A DNA stretch of 64,000 nucleotides from Maritimibacter sp. DP1N21-5 (GCF_019218295.1 NZ_JAHUZF010000001.1:68966-132965), one strand, 5' to 3'; numbered from the stretch's first letter, positions 16,645-25,875 are shown. A program made the numbers and translations. The notes: a model not told the origin generated them from the letters alone.

Positions 16645-17330
16645 CCGATCTTGACGCCAAAAAGCTTTCCAACGCCCAGATCGCCTGGCGCGCGGCACAG
16701 GACATCGAGGACGGCGCTTATGTCAACCTCGGCATCGGCTTTCCCGAAATGGTCGCCCGCTTTCAGCCGCTGGGTAAACAGGCAATTTTCCACACCGAGA
16801 ACGGCGTTCTCGACTTCGGCGAGGCTCCGGCCCCCGGCGCGGAAGACTGGGACCTGATCAACGCCGGGAAAAAGGCGATCACCCTGAAACCCGGCACCTC
16901 CTTTTTCCACCATGCCGACAGCTTCGCCATGGTGCGCGGCGGCCACCTCGACGTCGCGATCCTCGGTGCCTACGAGGTCGCGCAGAATGGCGACCTCGCG
17001 AACTGGTCGACCGGCAAGGGCGGCATTCCCGCCGTCGGCGGGGCGATGGACCTGGTGCAATCCGCCAGACGCATCGCCGTGCTGACCGACCACGTGACGA
17101 AAAGGGGCGACCCCAAGCTGGTCACGGCCTGCTCCCTCCCCTTGACCGGCGTCGCCTGCGTCACGCGCATCTACACGTCGCTCGCCGTGGTGGATGTGCA
17201 GGACGGGCATTTCGTCCTGCGTGAAAAGGTCCCCGCCGTCTCCATGGACACCCTGCAATCCCTGACCGGCGCGCCTTTGCACACCGATGGCAACGTGGCC
17301 GACCTGATCTGTCCCGAGGACCTGGCATGA
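16641..17330 (+). CDS. pcaJ: 3-oxoadipate (3-oxoacid) CoA-transferase subunit B
   Basis: A 229-residue class I CoA-transferase beta subunit. GIGFPEMV at 31-38 and the ENGVLDFG motif with catalytic Glu53, which forms the glutamyl-CoA thioester, are present, as is the GKGGIPAVGGAMDL segment. With subunit A it transfers CoA from succinyl-CoA to 3-oxoadipate. The following pcaF-type thiolase favours the beta-ketoadipate pathway over acetoacetate metabolism. It appears intact, but its partner upstream is truncated, so it may be orphaned unless another A subunit exists elsewhere. Confidence 0.9.
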   Translation: MTDLDAKKLSNAQIAWRAAQDIEDGAYVNLGIGFPEMVARFQPLGKQAIFHTENGVLDFGEAPAPGAEDWDLINAGKKAITLKPGTSFFHHADSFAMVRGGHLDVAILGAYEVAQNGDLANWSTGKGGIPAVGGAMDLVQSARRIAVLTDHVTKRGDPKLVTACSLPLTGVACVTRIYTSLAVVDVQDGHFVLREKVPAVSMDTLQSLTGAPLHTDGNVADLICPEDLA

Positions 17331-18520
17331 CCGACGTCTTTATCTGCGACTATATCCGAACCCCCATCGGCCGCTTCGGTGGCGCCCTCGCCCCGGTGCG
17401 CACCGACGATCTGGGCGCGGTCCCCATCACCGCGCTCATGGGCCGCAACACGGGTGTGGACTGGGCCGCGGTGGACGAGGTCTTCTACGGCTGCGCCAAC
17501 CAGGCGGGGGAGGACAACCGCAACGTCGCGCGCATGTCGGCACTGCTCGCCGGCCTGCCCGACGCAGTGCCCGGCACGACGATGAACCGGCTCTGCGGCT
17601 CCGGCATGGATGCTGTCATCACCGCGGCACGGGCGATCCGCGCGGGCGAGATCGACCTCGCCATCGCGGGCGGCGTCGAAAGCATGTCGCGCGCGCCCTT
17701 CGTCATGCCCAAGGCGGAAAGCGCCTATTCCCGCGCGAACGCGGTCCATGACACCACTATCGGCTGGCGGTTCATCAACCCGGTGATGAAGGCGCAGTAC
17801 GGCGTCGAGTCCATGCCCGAAACGGCCGAGAACGTGGCCGATGACTTTGGCGTCAGCCGCGCCGACCAGGACGCCTTCGCGCTCCGGTCACAGGACAAGG
17901 CGGCAGCGGCCCAGGCCTCGGGTCGGCTCGCGCGCGAGATCGTTCCGGTGACGATCAAGTCCCGCAAGGGCGATACCGTGGTCGATACCGATGAACACCC
18001 CCGCGCCACCTCGCTCGACAAACTCGCAGCGCTCAAACCCATCGTGCGCGCGGATGGCACCGTGACCGCCGGCAATGCCTCGGGCGTGAACGACGGGGCG
18101 GCGGCGCTGATCCTCGCCTCGGAGGCGGCGGCGCAAACGCATGGCCTTAGCCCCATCGCCCGGGTTCTGGGCGGCGCGACGGCCGGGGTCGCGCCTCGCA
18201 TCATGGGGTTCGGACCGGCACCCGCGTCAAAGAAACTGATGGCGCGGCTCGGGCTCACCGCCGACGACTTCGCCGTGATCGAACTGAACGAGGCGTTCGC
18301 CTCTCAGGGTCTCGCCACGCTGCGCGATCTCGGCATCGCCCACGACGACCCCCGCGTGAACCCCAATGGCGGTGCAATCGCGCTCGGCCATCCGCTCGGG
18401 ATGTCGGGCGCGCGGATCACCGGCTCGGCCATGCTCGACCTGAAGCCCGGCGAGATCTCGCTCTCGACCATGTGCATCGGCGTCGGTCAGGGCATTGCCA
18501 TCGCGCTCGAACGGCTCTGA
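17327..18520 (+). CDS. pcaF: 3-oxoadipyl-CoA thiolase
   Basis: A 397-residue thiolase that cleaves 3-oxoadipyl-CoA to succinyl-CoA and acetyl-CoA. The acylated Cys90 lies in MNRLCGSGMDAV, the catalytic His at about 355 in GHPLGMSGAR and Cys383 in TMCIGVGQG. The GCANQAGEDNRNVARMSALL segment (55-74) is typical of PcaF/PaaJ rather than acetoacetyl-CoA thiolases. It overlaps pcaJ by four bases. The gene ends 36 bases from the convergent pxpC gene. Confidence 0.9.
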   Translation: MTDVFICDYIRTPIGRFGGALAPVRTDDLGAVPITALMGRNTGVDWAAVDEVFYGCANQAGEDNRNVARMSALLAGLPDAVPGTTMNRLCGSGMDAVITAARAIRAGEIDLAIAGGVESMSRAPFVMPKAESAYSRANAVHDTTIGWRFINPVMKAQYGVESMPETAENVADDFGVSRADQDAFALRSQDKAAAAQASGRLAREIVPVTIKSRKGDTVVDTDEHPRATSLDKLAALKPIVRADGTVTAGNASGVNDGAAALILASEAAAQTHGLSPIARVLGGATAGVAPRIMGFGPAPASKKLMARLGLTADDFAVIELNEAFASQGLATLRDLGIAHDDPRVNPNGGAIALGHPLGMSGARITGSAMLDLKPGEISLSTMCIGVGQGIAIALERL

Positions 18521-18556
18521 CAGCTTCAGCTGATCCCCGACACCAACAGACCTCCC

Positions 18557-19576
18557 TCACGTCTCTTCGCCGACGATCCCGCTGATCAGGTTCTCGCGCA
18601 TCAGGCGTTCAGACAGGGACCCGCGCGGCGTCGCGATCCGGTCCATCGCATCTTTGCGCCGCAGCGCCACGCGCCTGCTTTCGGCAATGGCCTCCTGCGG
18701 GGTCACGGGCTTGAAACGCAGTTTCTGGCCCGGCCGGGCCTGCGCCAGTCGGTCGGTATGGTGCATGGGGATCGTCGCGATCTTGGGATAGCCCCCCGTG
18801 GTCTGGTGATCCGCCAGCAGCACGCTCGCCACCCCATCGCCCGCGACCTGCACCGCGCCCCGCAGCGCGGGTTCCGAAGGGATCGACAGCGCGTCGGCCA
18901 GGTCGAGCGCGGGGCCGTCGAGCCGCATCCCCATCCGGTCGAATACCGGAGTGACCCCGAATGGCCCGGTCACGAAGGCCTCGAGCGCATCGGGCGCGAA
19001 GGCCGCTTCCTGCGGGCCCATGACGACGGGGACCTCCACCGGATCCCGGCCAAGACCATCGCTCAGTTCCGTTGCGATAACGCCCTCCCGCTCGGGCACC
19101 GTCCGGGCATCGTCAATCGTGATCACGCTGCCGCTCGTCACCACCCCACCCCCTAGGCCCGACGCCGCATGGGTGGCGCCATGACCCAGCCAGCGCTCGG
19201 TGCGAAGGCTCCCGGCAAAGGCAAGCGTGCACCAATTGCCAAAGCCTCCGGGCCGGATCGTCAGCCGACCGCCCTCGGTCAGCCGCCCCACCGTCCATGA
19301 GCCGGCGCGCTGCCCGTCGACCTCGACGGTGAAACCGCCGCCACAGACCGCGAAAGCCACTTCGCCCCTCTGGCAGGTCAGCAATAGGCCCCCCATCGAC
19401 ACCTCGATGGCCGTCGCATCGGCACTCAGTCCCAACGCGGCGAGCGCGGCATCATGTGCGAAGCGGTCCATCGGCCCGGAGGCCGGAACCCCGAAGCGCA
19501 GGTATCCCACGCGACCCCGGTCCTGATAGGACACATGCGGCCCGGCCTGAGTGACCTTCAGCACCGCCTCAACCAT
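18557..19576 (-). CDS. pxpC: 5-oxoprolinase subunit C (PxpC / biotin-dependent carboxyltransferase family)
   Basis: A 339-residue member of the KipA/PxpC family (carboxyltransferase domain 2 fold). It has the opening VTQAGPHVSYQDRGRVGYLRFGVPASGPMD split over residues 7-38 and HQTTGGYPKIATI near the end, both diagnostic. With PxpA and PxpB it forms the ATP-dependent prokaryotic 5-oxoprolinase that hydrolyses 5-oxoproline to glutamate. I take the ATG at 19576, which overlaps the pxpB stop by eight bases; an ATG at 19600 lies in the same frame. The related urea/allophanate-type enzymes remain an alternative. Confidence 0.87.
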   Translation of the reverse strand: MVEAVLKVTQAGPHVSYQDRGRVGYLRFGVPASGPMDRFAHDAALAALGLSADATAIEVSMGGLLLTCQRGEVAFAVCGGGFTVEVDGQRAGSWTVGRLTEGGRLTIRPGGFGNWCTLAFAGSLRTERWLGHGATHAASGLGGGVVTSGSVITIDDARTVPEREGVIATELSDGLGRDPVEVPVVMGPQEAAFAPDALEAFVTGPFGVTPVFDRMGMRLDGPALDLADALSIPSEPALRGAVQVAGDGVASVLLADHQTTGGYPKIATIPMHHTDRLAQARPGQKLRFKPVTPQEAIAESRRVALRRKDAMDRIATPRGSLSERLMRENLISGIVGEET

Positions 19577-20282
19577 GGCCCTCACCCATCCGCACCTCAT
19601 ACTCCGCGCGTGAAATCCGGCGAAACCGGACCGGGTCGCCGACGTCGAACAGGAAAGGTCGCTCGGAACCCCGCGACAGGACCTTCGTCGGCGAGCGGCC
19701 GATGATCGACCATCCCGTCGGCATCGTCAGCGTGGTGACGAGGCATTGTTCGCCCGCGATGATCACGCTGCCCGCGGGCACATCGCGCACCGCGGCGGAC
19801 TTGCGCGGCACGCGGATCGCCTCGGGCACGCCGGACATGTAGGCGTAGCCCGGCGCGAAGCCGTACATGCGCACCCGGAAATCGCCGTTAAGAAACCGCT
19901 CGCAGACCGCCTCTTCCGACAGGGATTTGGCCGTGGCCACCGCCCGCAGATCGGGCGCGAAATCGTCGTCGAAGCAGACCTCCACCACCCGCTCCGTTCC
20001 GGCCAGATCGTCCGTCGCCGCGTCACGGGCAAGCGCGCGGACAGACTCCGTCAGGCTGTCATGATCCGTCACGAGCGGATCGAACACCACGAGGAGATTG
20101 ACCATCGCAGGCACGACCTCGCAAACGCCGGGGGGCGGCGCTTCTGCGATCCTGCGGTCGAGGGTGAGGATTTGCTGCGCGACGGCGTCAGAAGATACGG
20201 TGCCGTATGTAACTAGCAGCCCGCAATCTCCGACCGCGCGAAAGCTGGGGAAATCCTCCTGTTCTGGGGGCGCTTGCGTCAT
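19569..20282 (-). CDS. pxpB: 5-oxoprolinase subunit B (PxpB / carboxyltransferase domain 1)
   Basis: A 237-residue protein of the KipI/PxpB family. FRAVGDCGLLVTYG near the N-terminus and MYGFAPGYAYMSGVPEAI with VPAGSVIIAGEQCLVTT are typical. It pairs with PxpC to form the ATP-using part of 5-oxoprolinase. Overlaps with pxpA (four bases) and pxpC (eight bases) indicate a co-translated operon. Confidence 0.9.
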   Translation of the reverse strand: MTQAPPEQEDFPSFRAVGDCGLLVTYGTVSSDAVAQQILTLDRRIAEAPPPGVCEVVPAMVNLLVVFDPLVTDHDSLTESVRALARDAATDDLAGTERVVEVCFDDDFAPDLRAVATAKSLSEEAVCERFLNGDFRVRMYGFAPGYAYMSGVPEAIRVPRKSAAVRDVPAGSVIIAGEQCLVTTLTMPTGWSIIGRSPTKVLSRGSERPFLFDVGDPVRFRRISRAEYEVRMGEGHG

Positions 20283-21046
20283 CCCTCCACCGCCACGAAG
20301 GGCGCGACACTCACGCCCGCCCCTTCAAGCGCGCGGCGAAGAACGCCGGCCGTGTCTAGAGCACCCGGCGTGTCGCCATGGAGACAGATCGAGTCGGCCG
20401 CCAGCCGGATCCGCCCGCCTCCCAGCACCGGCATCTCGCCGCTTTCGAGCATCGACAACATCCGCGCAACGATCTCGTCCGTGTCGTGCAGCACCGCGCC
20501 GGGGGTGCCGCGCGGCACGAGCTGACCGTCGGCTTGATAGGCCCGGTCGGCGAAAACCTCGGAAAAGGTCGGATGCCCCGCCTCCCGCGACAGCCTGTCC
20601 AGCACGGTCCCCGAAATCGCAAGGATCGGAAGCGCGGTGTCAATGGCCCTCACGGCACCAAGGATCGCGCCCGCCACCTCCCGGTCGGCCGCCGCCAGAT
20701 TGGCCAGCGCGCCATGCGGTTTGACATAGCGCACCTGGCCCTGCGTCAGGCCCGCCGCCCCCTTCAGCGCCCCGATCTGGACCGCGACCATCGCCGCGAT
20801 CTGATCCGGCGTCATCGGGATCACCCGGCGGCCGAACCCGGAAAGGTCCGCATAGCCCGGATGCGCCCCGATCACGACGCCCTTCTCCCGCGCGACACGG
20901 GTCGCTGTGGCCATCGTGTCCGGATCGCCCGCATGGCCGCCACAGGCGATATTGGCGCTGGTCACGATGTCGAACATCGCGGCGTCCTCCGCCATCGCCC
21001 AGGCCCCGAAGCCTTCGCCAAGGTCGGCGTTGAGGTCGATCTTCAT
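20279..21046 (-). CDS. pxpA: 5-oxoprolinase subunit A (PxpA, LamB/YcsF family)
   Basis: A 255-residue LamB/YcsF-type beta/alpha barrel. The opening MKIDLNADLGEGFGAW, the SANIACGGHAGDP block and GAHPGYADLSGFGRR are diagnostic. It is the hydrolytic component of 5-oxoprolinase. The gene follows the EthD-type gene by 88 bases and overlaps pxpB, in the order A-B-C. Confidence 0.92.
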   Translation of the reverse strand: MKIDLNADLGEGFGAWAMAEDAAMFDIVTSANIACGGHAGDPDTMATATRVAREKGVVIGAHPGYADLSGFGRRVIPMTPDQIAAMVAVQIGALKGAAGLTQGQVRYVKPHGALANLAAADREVAGAILGAVRAIDTALPILAISGTVLDRLSREAGHPTFSEVFADRAYQADGQLVPRGTPGAVLHDTDEIVARMLSMLESGEMPVLGGGRIRLAADSICLHGDTPGALDTAGVLRRALEGAGVSVAPFVAVEG

Positions 21047-21134
21047 CGGTTCTGTCCGCCTTTTTCCAGTCCTGCCTCACAGCCCGAGTAAAGACCGCGA
21101 CCGGAGCAAGGGCAAGCCGGCGTCGCCCGACCCC

Positions 21135-21788
21135 TCAGGCGTCCATGGGGACCCGCTTCGCCTCGGTATAGGTCAGATAGGCGGCGAACCCTCCGCCGGA
21201 CAGGGCAAGCGGTTCGAGGATCGGCCCCTCCGGCGCCAGAAGATCGGCGGCCCCCGCGCCAAGGGGCAATTCGGCAAAGAGGAACCAGCCGGGAACCTCG
21301 CCCTTCTCTTCGGCGGCATCGGGGGTGTCGATGCGGCCCACGGTGCGTTCGCCGTGACAGGCAACCACCTGCCCGATCCGGGCGAGAGCCGTCTCGACCG
21401 CGACGTCCTCTGCTTCTGACACATGGGCCACGACCCGGCGCAGGCTCGGTGCCTGGCTGTCCTCCTGGCGGACCGACCAGCACCCGAGCCGGTTCGACAG
21501 GAACCGCGCCTCGTCGGCCCGAAGCTCCGCAACCCGGTCCCAGCCCTCGATCTTGTCAAGGATCCCCGCGCTCACGCCATAGGCGATCTCGGCGATCCCG
21601 TCGCAGGTCGAGTTTATGCCCGGACTGGACGCAAGTGGCCGGATCACGTGGTTCTGGATATACCAGACGAGGTCCGGCAGCTCCCGCGCGATGTCGGCAT
21701 GAGGTCCGGACCAATGCGCGTGGAAGGCGGCGGGCGTCATGTCGTCCCTGCGCCAGATGATCGTGTTTCGCTTGTTGGGCTGGGTCAC
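21135..21788 (-). CDS. EthD-domain (dimeric alpha/beta barrel) protein
   Basis: A 217-residue cytoplasmic protein. The N-terminal 100 residues begin NTIIWRRDDMTPAAFHAHWS and GPHADIARELPDLVWYIQNH, a pattern of EthD-like ferredoxin-fold domains (conserved HW..GPHA). The C-terminal half is a second, weaker domain. Such proteins often assist or catalyse small steps in aromatic or terpenoid catabolism. I chose the GTG at 21788, which overlaps the end of the upstream isomerase gene, because homology begins there; the upstream frame to 21932 is antisense-like text. Function unknown. Confidence 0.72.
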   Translation of the reverse strand: MTQPNKRNTIIWRRDDMTPAAFHAHWSGPHADIARELPDLVWYIQNHVIRPLASSPGINSTCDGIAEIAYGVSAGILDKIEGWDRVAELRADEARFLSNRLGCWSVRQEDSQAPSLRRVVAHVSEAEDVAVETALARIGQVVACHGERTVGRIDTPDAAEEKGEVPGWFLFAELPLGAGAADLLAPEGPILEPLALSGGGFAAYLTYTEAKRVPMDA

Positions 21789-21789
21789 G

Positions 21790-22596
21790 TCACGCCTCCT
21801 CGAACGCCGCAGCCATCGCGATGCGGGCCATCCGGATCGCCTCCGCCGCCTTTTGCGCGGGCGTCCATCCGGCGAGGCGCGGATGCGAACAGGGCGCTTC
21901 GATGTCGATGCGCACATCGTCGGGCAGGCCACGCAGAAACCGGATCACGTCAAACTCGCCGTCTCCCGGATAACGCCGGTCCGCCACCGCCTCGTGCAGC
22001 CATTCATCCTCGGGCCGGGACAGGGGGCCGTCGCAGAGCTGGCCGTGCCCGATAGGTGCGCGGCGCGGCGCATAAAGCGACTCGAGCCCGCCCTCGTTGC
22101 GGTAGAAATGCAGGATGTCGGCGGAAATCGTCGCCGGGTAGTCGATCGACAGCAGGAAATCCTCGGCCTGCGGCAAGGTGTTGATCAGCCCAAAGGCGTG
22201 GAACTCCAGATGCGGTTCGATCCCGCGGTCCTTGGCGCGCAGGGCAAAGGCATCGAAGGTGTCGCGCGCGCGGCTCAGGTCCTGCTTTTCCAAGGTGACC
22301 GTGATGCGCTTGCCGCCAAGGATCGCGGCCACGTCGAGGTTCGCGTCGAACATGTCGGGGGTGTAGCTGTCGGGCAGCGAGAATACGTCCATCCCATAGA
22401 ACTCGACGCCCAGCCGATCCGCCTGCGCGCGCAGGGCCTTGGCTTGTGTCTCGGTCTCGACAAAGGGGCTGCCTGAACGAGCCGAGCGTGTCACGAAGAG
22501 CGACACGGCAGGCACGCCGTTCTGTGCGGCGATGTCCACAAGCTCTTCCGGCTGGCTCCCCGCGGCGGCAAGCTGGTGAAGGCAAAGTCGGTCCAT
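21790..22596 (-). CDS. Sugar-phosphate isomerase/epimerase-like TIM-barrel protein
   Basis: A 268-residue xylose-isomerase-like TIM barrel. GVPAVSLFVTR, EFYGMDVFSLPD, EPHLEFHAFGLIN and the C-terminal DVRIDIEAPCSHPRL place metal-ligand Glu/His/Asp residues at strand ends. The start ATG 22596 has GGAG six bases upstream; an ATG at 22608 has no good site. It heads the operon with the EthD-type and pxp genes. It is clearly similar in layout to the protein at 39776-40585, so the two are probably paralogues acting on related 2-oxo or hydroxy acids. Substrate unknown. Confidence 0.75.
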   Translation of the reverse strand: MDRLCLHQLAAAGSQPEELVDIAAQNGVPAVSLFVTRSARSGSPFVETETQAKALRAQADRLGVEFYGMDVFSLPDSYTPDMFDANLDVAAILGGKRITVTLEKQDLSRARDTFDAFALRAKDRGIEPHLEFHAFGLINTLPQAEDFLLSIDYPATISADILHFYRNEGGLESLYAPRRAPIGHGQLCDGPLSRPEDEWLHEAVADRRYPGDGEFDVIRFLRGLPDDVRIDIEAPCSHPRLAGWTPAQKAAEAIRMARIAMAAAFEEA

Positions 22597-22699
22597 GTTT
22601 CTCTCCATGATTTTGCGCCATCCTCGCAGTTTTGCATATTTATAACCACCAATTTGTATTATTGAGAGTGGATTAAGATGATTGGACAGGAGGAACCAG
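22597..22699. promoter_or_regulatory. Divergent promoter region, TIM-barrel / SnoaL genes
   Basis: An AT-rich 103-base spacer between divergent genes. It contains TTGTAT at 22654-22659 and TTGCAT at 22632-22637, weak relatives of the TTGTATAC sites found elsewhere. A strong CAGGAGGA ribosome-binding site precedes the SnoaL-type start at 22700. Confidence 0.45.
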
Positions 22700-23107
22700 A
22701 TGAGTGACGAGAACGACATTCGCCGGCGGATCGAACTCTATTGTGACGCGGTGAACCGGCGTGGCGGGGCGGCTTGGATCGACTGCTGGTGGCCCGACGC
22801 TCTCTGGACGATCTACGACCGCAGGATCGAGGGCGCGCAGGAGATCCTGACGACGTGGGAAGGGGCCATGGCGGGCTATTCCCAGATCCATTTCTTCGCG
22901 CAGGTCGGGACGATGGACATCGACGGCGACCGGGCACGGCTCCGCGTCTATACGACCGAATATCTCACGACGATCGAGGGTGCGCAGCGTCTTCAGGTCG
23001 GGGAATACGATGACCTGATGGACAAGCGTGACGGCCACTGGCGTTTCGCGCACCGCGCCTACAGGGTGCGCGAGCAACGCCATGTGCCATCAGGCGAGCG
23101 CGGGTAA
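22700..23107 (+). CDS. SnoaL/NTF2-like polyketide-cyclase-fold protein
   Basis: A 135-residue cone-shaped alpha+beta barrel protein. The opening helix DENDIRRRIELYCDAVNRRG is followed by the WIDCWWPDALWTIYDRRIEG strand pair and a C-terminal GHWRFAHRAYRV, typical of SnoaL-like NTF2-fold isomerases, hydratases or ring-hydroxylase small subunits. Start 22700 follows CAGGAGG. Its 3' end overlaps the convergent NmrA-type gene by 18 bases. The catalytic role is not determinable; a second NTF2-like protein is at 47032. Confidence 0.72.
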   Translation: MSDENDIRRRIELYCDAVNRRGGAAWIDCWWPDALWTIYDRRIEGAQEILTTWEGAMAGYSQIHFFAQVGTMDIDGDRARLRVYTTEYLTTIEGAQRLQVGEYDDLMDKRDGHWRFAHRAYRVREQRHVPSGERG

Positions 23108-24001
23108 CTCCTGCCGCGCCGCCCAGTCTTCCAGCGAGGTGAGCGTCACCGGCAATTCGGCCAACACAGGCCCCATGTCGACCGAAAAGGGCTTCGCCAC
23201 CGGGTCATTGTACCAGGTGTATTTCTTCGTCATCTCGCGGGCGAGCGTGTCGCGCTCGAGCGTCGCGGTCTGCGAGAACACGTTCGCCATGACCTCGCCG
23301 CAGGTTTCGACCGGCATCGACTTGAACCGAAGCGGCATGTCCCAGACCCGGCCCAGACGGCGTGCAAGGTCCGGTCCCCGGATCGCCTCCGGCCCGCCGA
23401 CCGGGAAAATCCGCCCGGCCAGGTGCGGGCGCTCGGCAGCCGCGATCATCAGTTTTGCCAGATCGTCATGGCAGATCCAGCAGACGTCGAGGTCTTCGCG
23501 GTGTGGATAATGGATCAGGTGATCCCCCGCGATCTCGGGCCAGGCCCAGGCCTTCAGCAGGTTGTCGAGATAGACGACCGGCTGGATCGTCACCGCAGGC
23601 ACTCCCGCCCCCATCACGATATGGCGCATCTCGAGCCGCGCATCCTGCGCCTTGATGTCCATCATCTCGTCGGGCAGCGGCATCGAGGTGTTGAAGACGA
23701 GCATCTTCACCGTAGGGTTCTCGGAAGCCGCCTTCGCGATCACCTCGGTCGCGGCCAAAAGCGGCTCGGCGGCTTGAAACGAGGTCGAAGGCAGGTTCAG
23801 AAGGACGGCATCCGCCCCCTCCATCGCCGCGACGAGGCTCTTGTGATCGTCGTAATTCACCGCGCGCGGCACCGCGCCCTCGGGCAGACCGGCGCCCGCC
23901 GGATTGCGCGCGATGGCGATGGGCGTGTGACCGGCGGCGAGCGCGGCCTTGACCTGCGCCAGCCCCTGATCCCCGGTGGCGGAAAATATGGCGAGCTTCA
24001 T
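23090..24001 (-). CDS. NmrA-type NAD(P)-binding protein
   Basis: A 303-residue atypical short-chain dehydrogenase of the NmrA/HSCARG group. The nucleotide loop is MKLAIFSATGDQGLAQVKAA; GADAVLLNLP and VFNTSMPLPDE follow, and ICHDDLAKLMIAAAERPHLA is the typical C-terminal substrate-domain helix. Homologues act as NADP-dependent reductases or redox sensors. It lies 12 bases downstream of the TRAP large-permease gene and is probably its last operon member. Confidence 0.78.
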   Translation of the reverse strand: MKLAIFSATGDQGLAQVKAALAAGHTPIAIARNPAGAGLPEGAVPRAVNYDDHKSLVAAMEGADAVLLNLPSTSFQAAEPLLAATEVIAKAASENPTVKMLVFNTSMPLPDEMMDIKAQDARLEMRHIVMGAGVPAVTIQPVVYLDNLLKAWAWPEIAGDHLIHYPHREDLDVCWICHDDLAKLMIAAAERPHLAGRIFPVGGPEAIRGPDLARRLGRVWDMPLRFKSMPVETCGEVMANVFSQTATLERDTLAREMTKKYTWYNDPVAKPFSVDMGPVLAELPVTLTSLEDWAARQELPALA

Positions 24002-24013
24002 GGTCTCTCCTCC

Positions 24014-25330
24014 TCAATTCATCAGGTTCGGCAGGAACAGCACGACACCCGGCACCGCGATGATGAAAAAGAGCACCACGATATCGGCAATCAGGAACCG
24101 CGTCGTGCCCTTGAAGATCGCGCCCAGCGAAATCCGCTTGTCCACCACGTTCTTGAGCACGAAGACGTTGAGCCCGATGGGCGGCGTGATCATTCCGACC
24201 TCGAGCAGCTTGGCAAGGAAGATGCCCAGCCACAGCTCATGCACGCCCAGCGACGCGGCGACCGGCAGCACGATGGGCAGCGTGATGATCATCGCCCCGG
24301 TGGGCTCCAGGAACATGCCGAGGATCAGGTAGACCACCATCAACGCCATGAGGAACAGGAAGGGCGACGAGGACACCGCGCTCACCACGTCCGAGATGTA
24401 GCCATCCACACCGGAGAGCGCCACGAAGCGCGCCAGAAGGTTCGCGCCGATCACGATGAACAGAAGCGCCGCGGTGGTGATGAAGCTCTCGCCCACCGAC
24501 AGCCGGAACGTCCGCCATGTCAGCTTGCGCTGCGCCAGCGCGATGAGCGTGCAGAGCGCGGCCCCCACGGCCCCGGCCTCGGTCGGGGTGAAGAGCCCGG
24601 CGAAGAGACCGCCAAAGACCAGAAGCGCCAGAAGGAGCGCAGGTGTCACACCGGCCAGCATGCGGAATTTCTCGCGCATGGTGAAGGCCTCGGTCGCGCG
24701 CGGGGCGACGCCGGGAACCATCCAGGCCCAGCCCACGACCACGATGACATAGGACAGCGCCGACAAGAGCCCGATGCCGACTCCCCCAAGGAACAGAAGG
24801 TTGATCGGCACCTCGGCGATGATGCCGTAGAGGATGAGCAGGATCGACGGTGGAATGAGCGCCCCGATGGTGCCCGAAGCCGCAACCGTGCCGGTGGCAA
24901 GTCGCGGATCATACCCGTGGCGCAGCATCTCCGGCACCGCGATCTTGCCCATGGCCGCAGCCGTGGCGACCGACGATCCGGTCACGGCCGCGAAACCCGA
25001 CGCGCCAAAGATCGACGCGACAGCAAGACCGGCAGGAAGCCGTGACAACCACGCCCGCGCCGCCTCGAAAAGCCCTGCCGTGATCCCCGTGTGATAGGCG
25101 AGATACCCCATGAGCAGGAACATCGGGATCGACGACAGCTCCCAGCTTGCCGCGAAGTCGTAGGGGATCGTCTTGAGCGCCCCGATGGCCGGCCGCCAGC
25201 CGAACATCGCGTAGATGCCCGCGAAAGGCACGAGGAACAGCGATACAGCGATCGGAACGCGCAGAAGGATCAGCAGAAAAAGGACACCCAGCCCGATCAG
25301 GCCGATGTCGACATTGGTCAGTTCGGTCAT
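24014..25330 (-). CDS. dctM: TRAP transporter large permease (DctM type)
   Basis: A 438-residue integral membrane protein with about 12 helices. PIAVSLFLVPFAGIYAMFG, GASGFAAVTGSSVATAAAMG and MLRHGYDPRLATGTVAASG plus GTIGALIPPSILLILYG are DctM hallmarks. It is the sodium-coupled translocating subunit for the substrate bound by the DctP protein encoded upstream. It overlaps dctQ by four bases (ATGA). Confidence 0.93.
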   Translation of the reverse strand: MTELTNVDIGLIGLGVLFLLILLRVPIAVSLFLVPFAGIYAMFGWRPAIGALKTIPYDFAASWELSSIPMFLLMGYLAYHTGITAGLFEAARAWLSRLPAGLAVASIFGASGFAAVTGSSVATAAAMGKIAVPEMLRHGYDPRLATGTVAASGTIGALIPPSILLILYGIIAEVPINLLFLGGVGIGLLSALSYVIVVVGWAWMVPGVAPRATEAFTMREKFRMLAGVTPALLLALLVFGGLFAGLFTPTEAGAVGAALCTLIALAQRKLTWRTFRLSVGESFITTAALLFIVIGANLLARFVALSGVDGYISDVVSAVSSSPFLFLMALMVVYLILGMFLEPTGAMIITLPIVLPVAASLGVHELWLGIFLAKLLEVGMITPPIGLNVFVLKNVVDKRISLGAIFKGTTRFLIADIVVLFFIIAVPGVVLFLPNLMN

Positions 25331-25875
25331 TGCGCCTCTCCGATCTCTTCCGAGAAGGCACGAAGTCTCTGACCACCATCCTGCGCATTGGCGCCGAAGA
25401 GATAGGCGATGAACTTGAGCGCGAAGAGGAGCGACAGGAACCCGTATCCCAGCGGCGCAGAGAAGCGGACCGGCCAGGTGATGATCTTCTGGCCGCGCTC
25501 GATCTCGAACGTGCCCGCCGCGTATTTCGACAGCGCCTCGTCCCAGACGGCATAGGCGATAAAGCCGGTGACGATCATGCAGACGAGAAAGATCCAGCCA
25601 TAAAGATGCTTCTGCACGCCGCCCGGAAAGGCGGCCGTGAGCACCTCGACCGACACGTGCTTGTCGATCCGTTCGACAAAAGCCAGCGGCAGGAACGTGA
25701 TGAGAGGCATGTAGTAGTTGGACACGAGCGTGAGCGTGGCGGGCACCGGGGCGTTGAAGAGGTTCTTCATCACCACGTCCGCCGTCACCTGCACCATCAT
25801 GACGATGACCGCGATGGCCGCCACCCAGCTCATGACGAGCGTGGCCGCGTCGATTATTCTTAGAACTGCGCGCAT
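25327..25875 (-). CDS. dctQ: TRAP transporter small permease (DctQ type)
   Basis: A 182-residue membrane protein with four predicted helices at roughly 12-38, 55-72, 92-112 and 150-170; FLPLAFVERIDKHVSVEVLT in the middle is typical of DctQ. It pairs with DctM. The gene lies 75 bases after dctP and overlaps dctM. Confidence 0.9.
   Translation of the reverse strand: MRAVLRIIDAATLVMSWVAAIAVIVMMVQVTADVVMKNLFNAPVPATLTLVSNYYMPLITFLPLAFVERIDKHVSVEVLTAAFPGGVQKHLYGWIFLVCMIVTGFIAYAVWDEALSKYAAGTFEIERGQKIITWPVRFSAPLGYGFLSLLFALKFIAYLFGANAQDGGQRLRAFSEEIGEAQ

Noticed and set aside
23423..25045. 540-codon plus-strand frame opposite the TRAP permease gene
   Set aside because: Composition (HRDRH and QRR runs) is that of an antisense frame; DctM on the minus strand is unambiguous.
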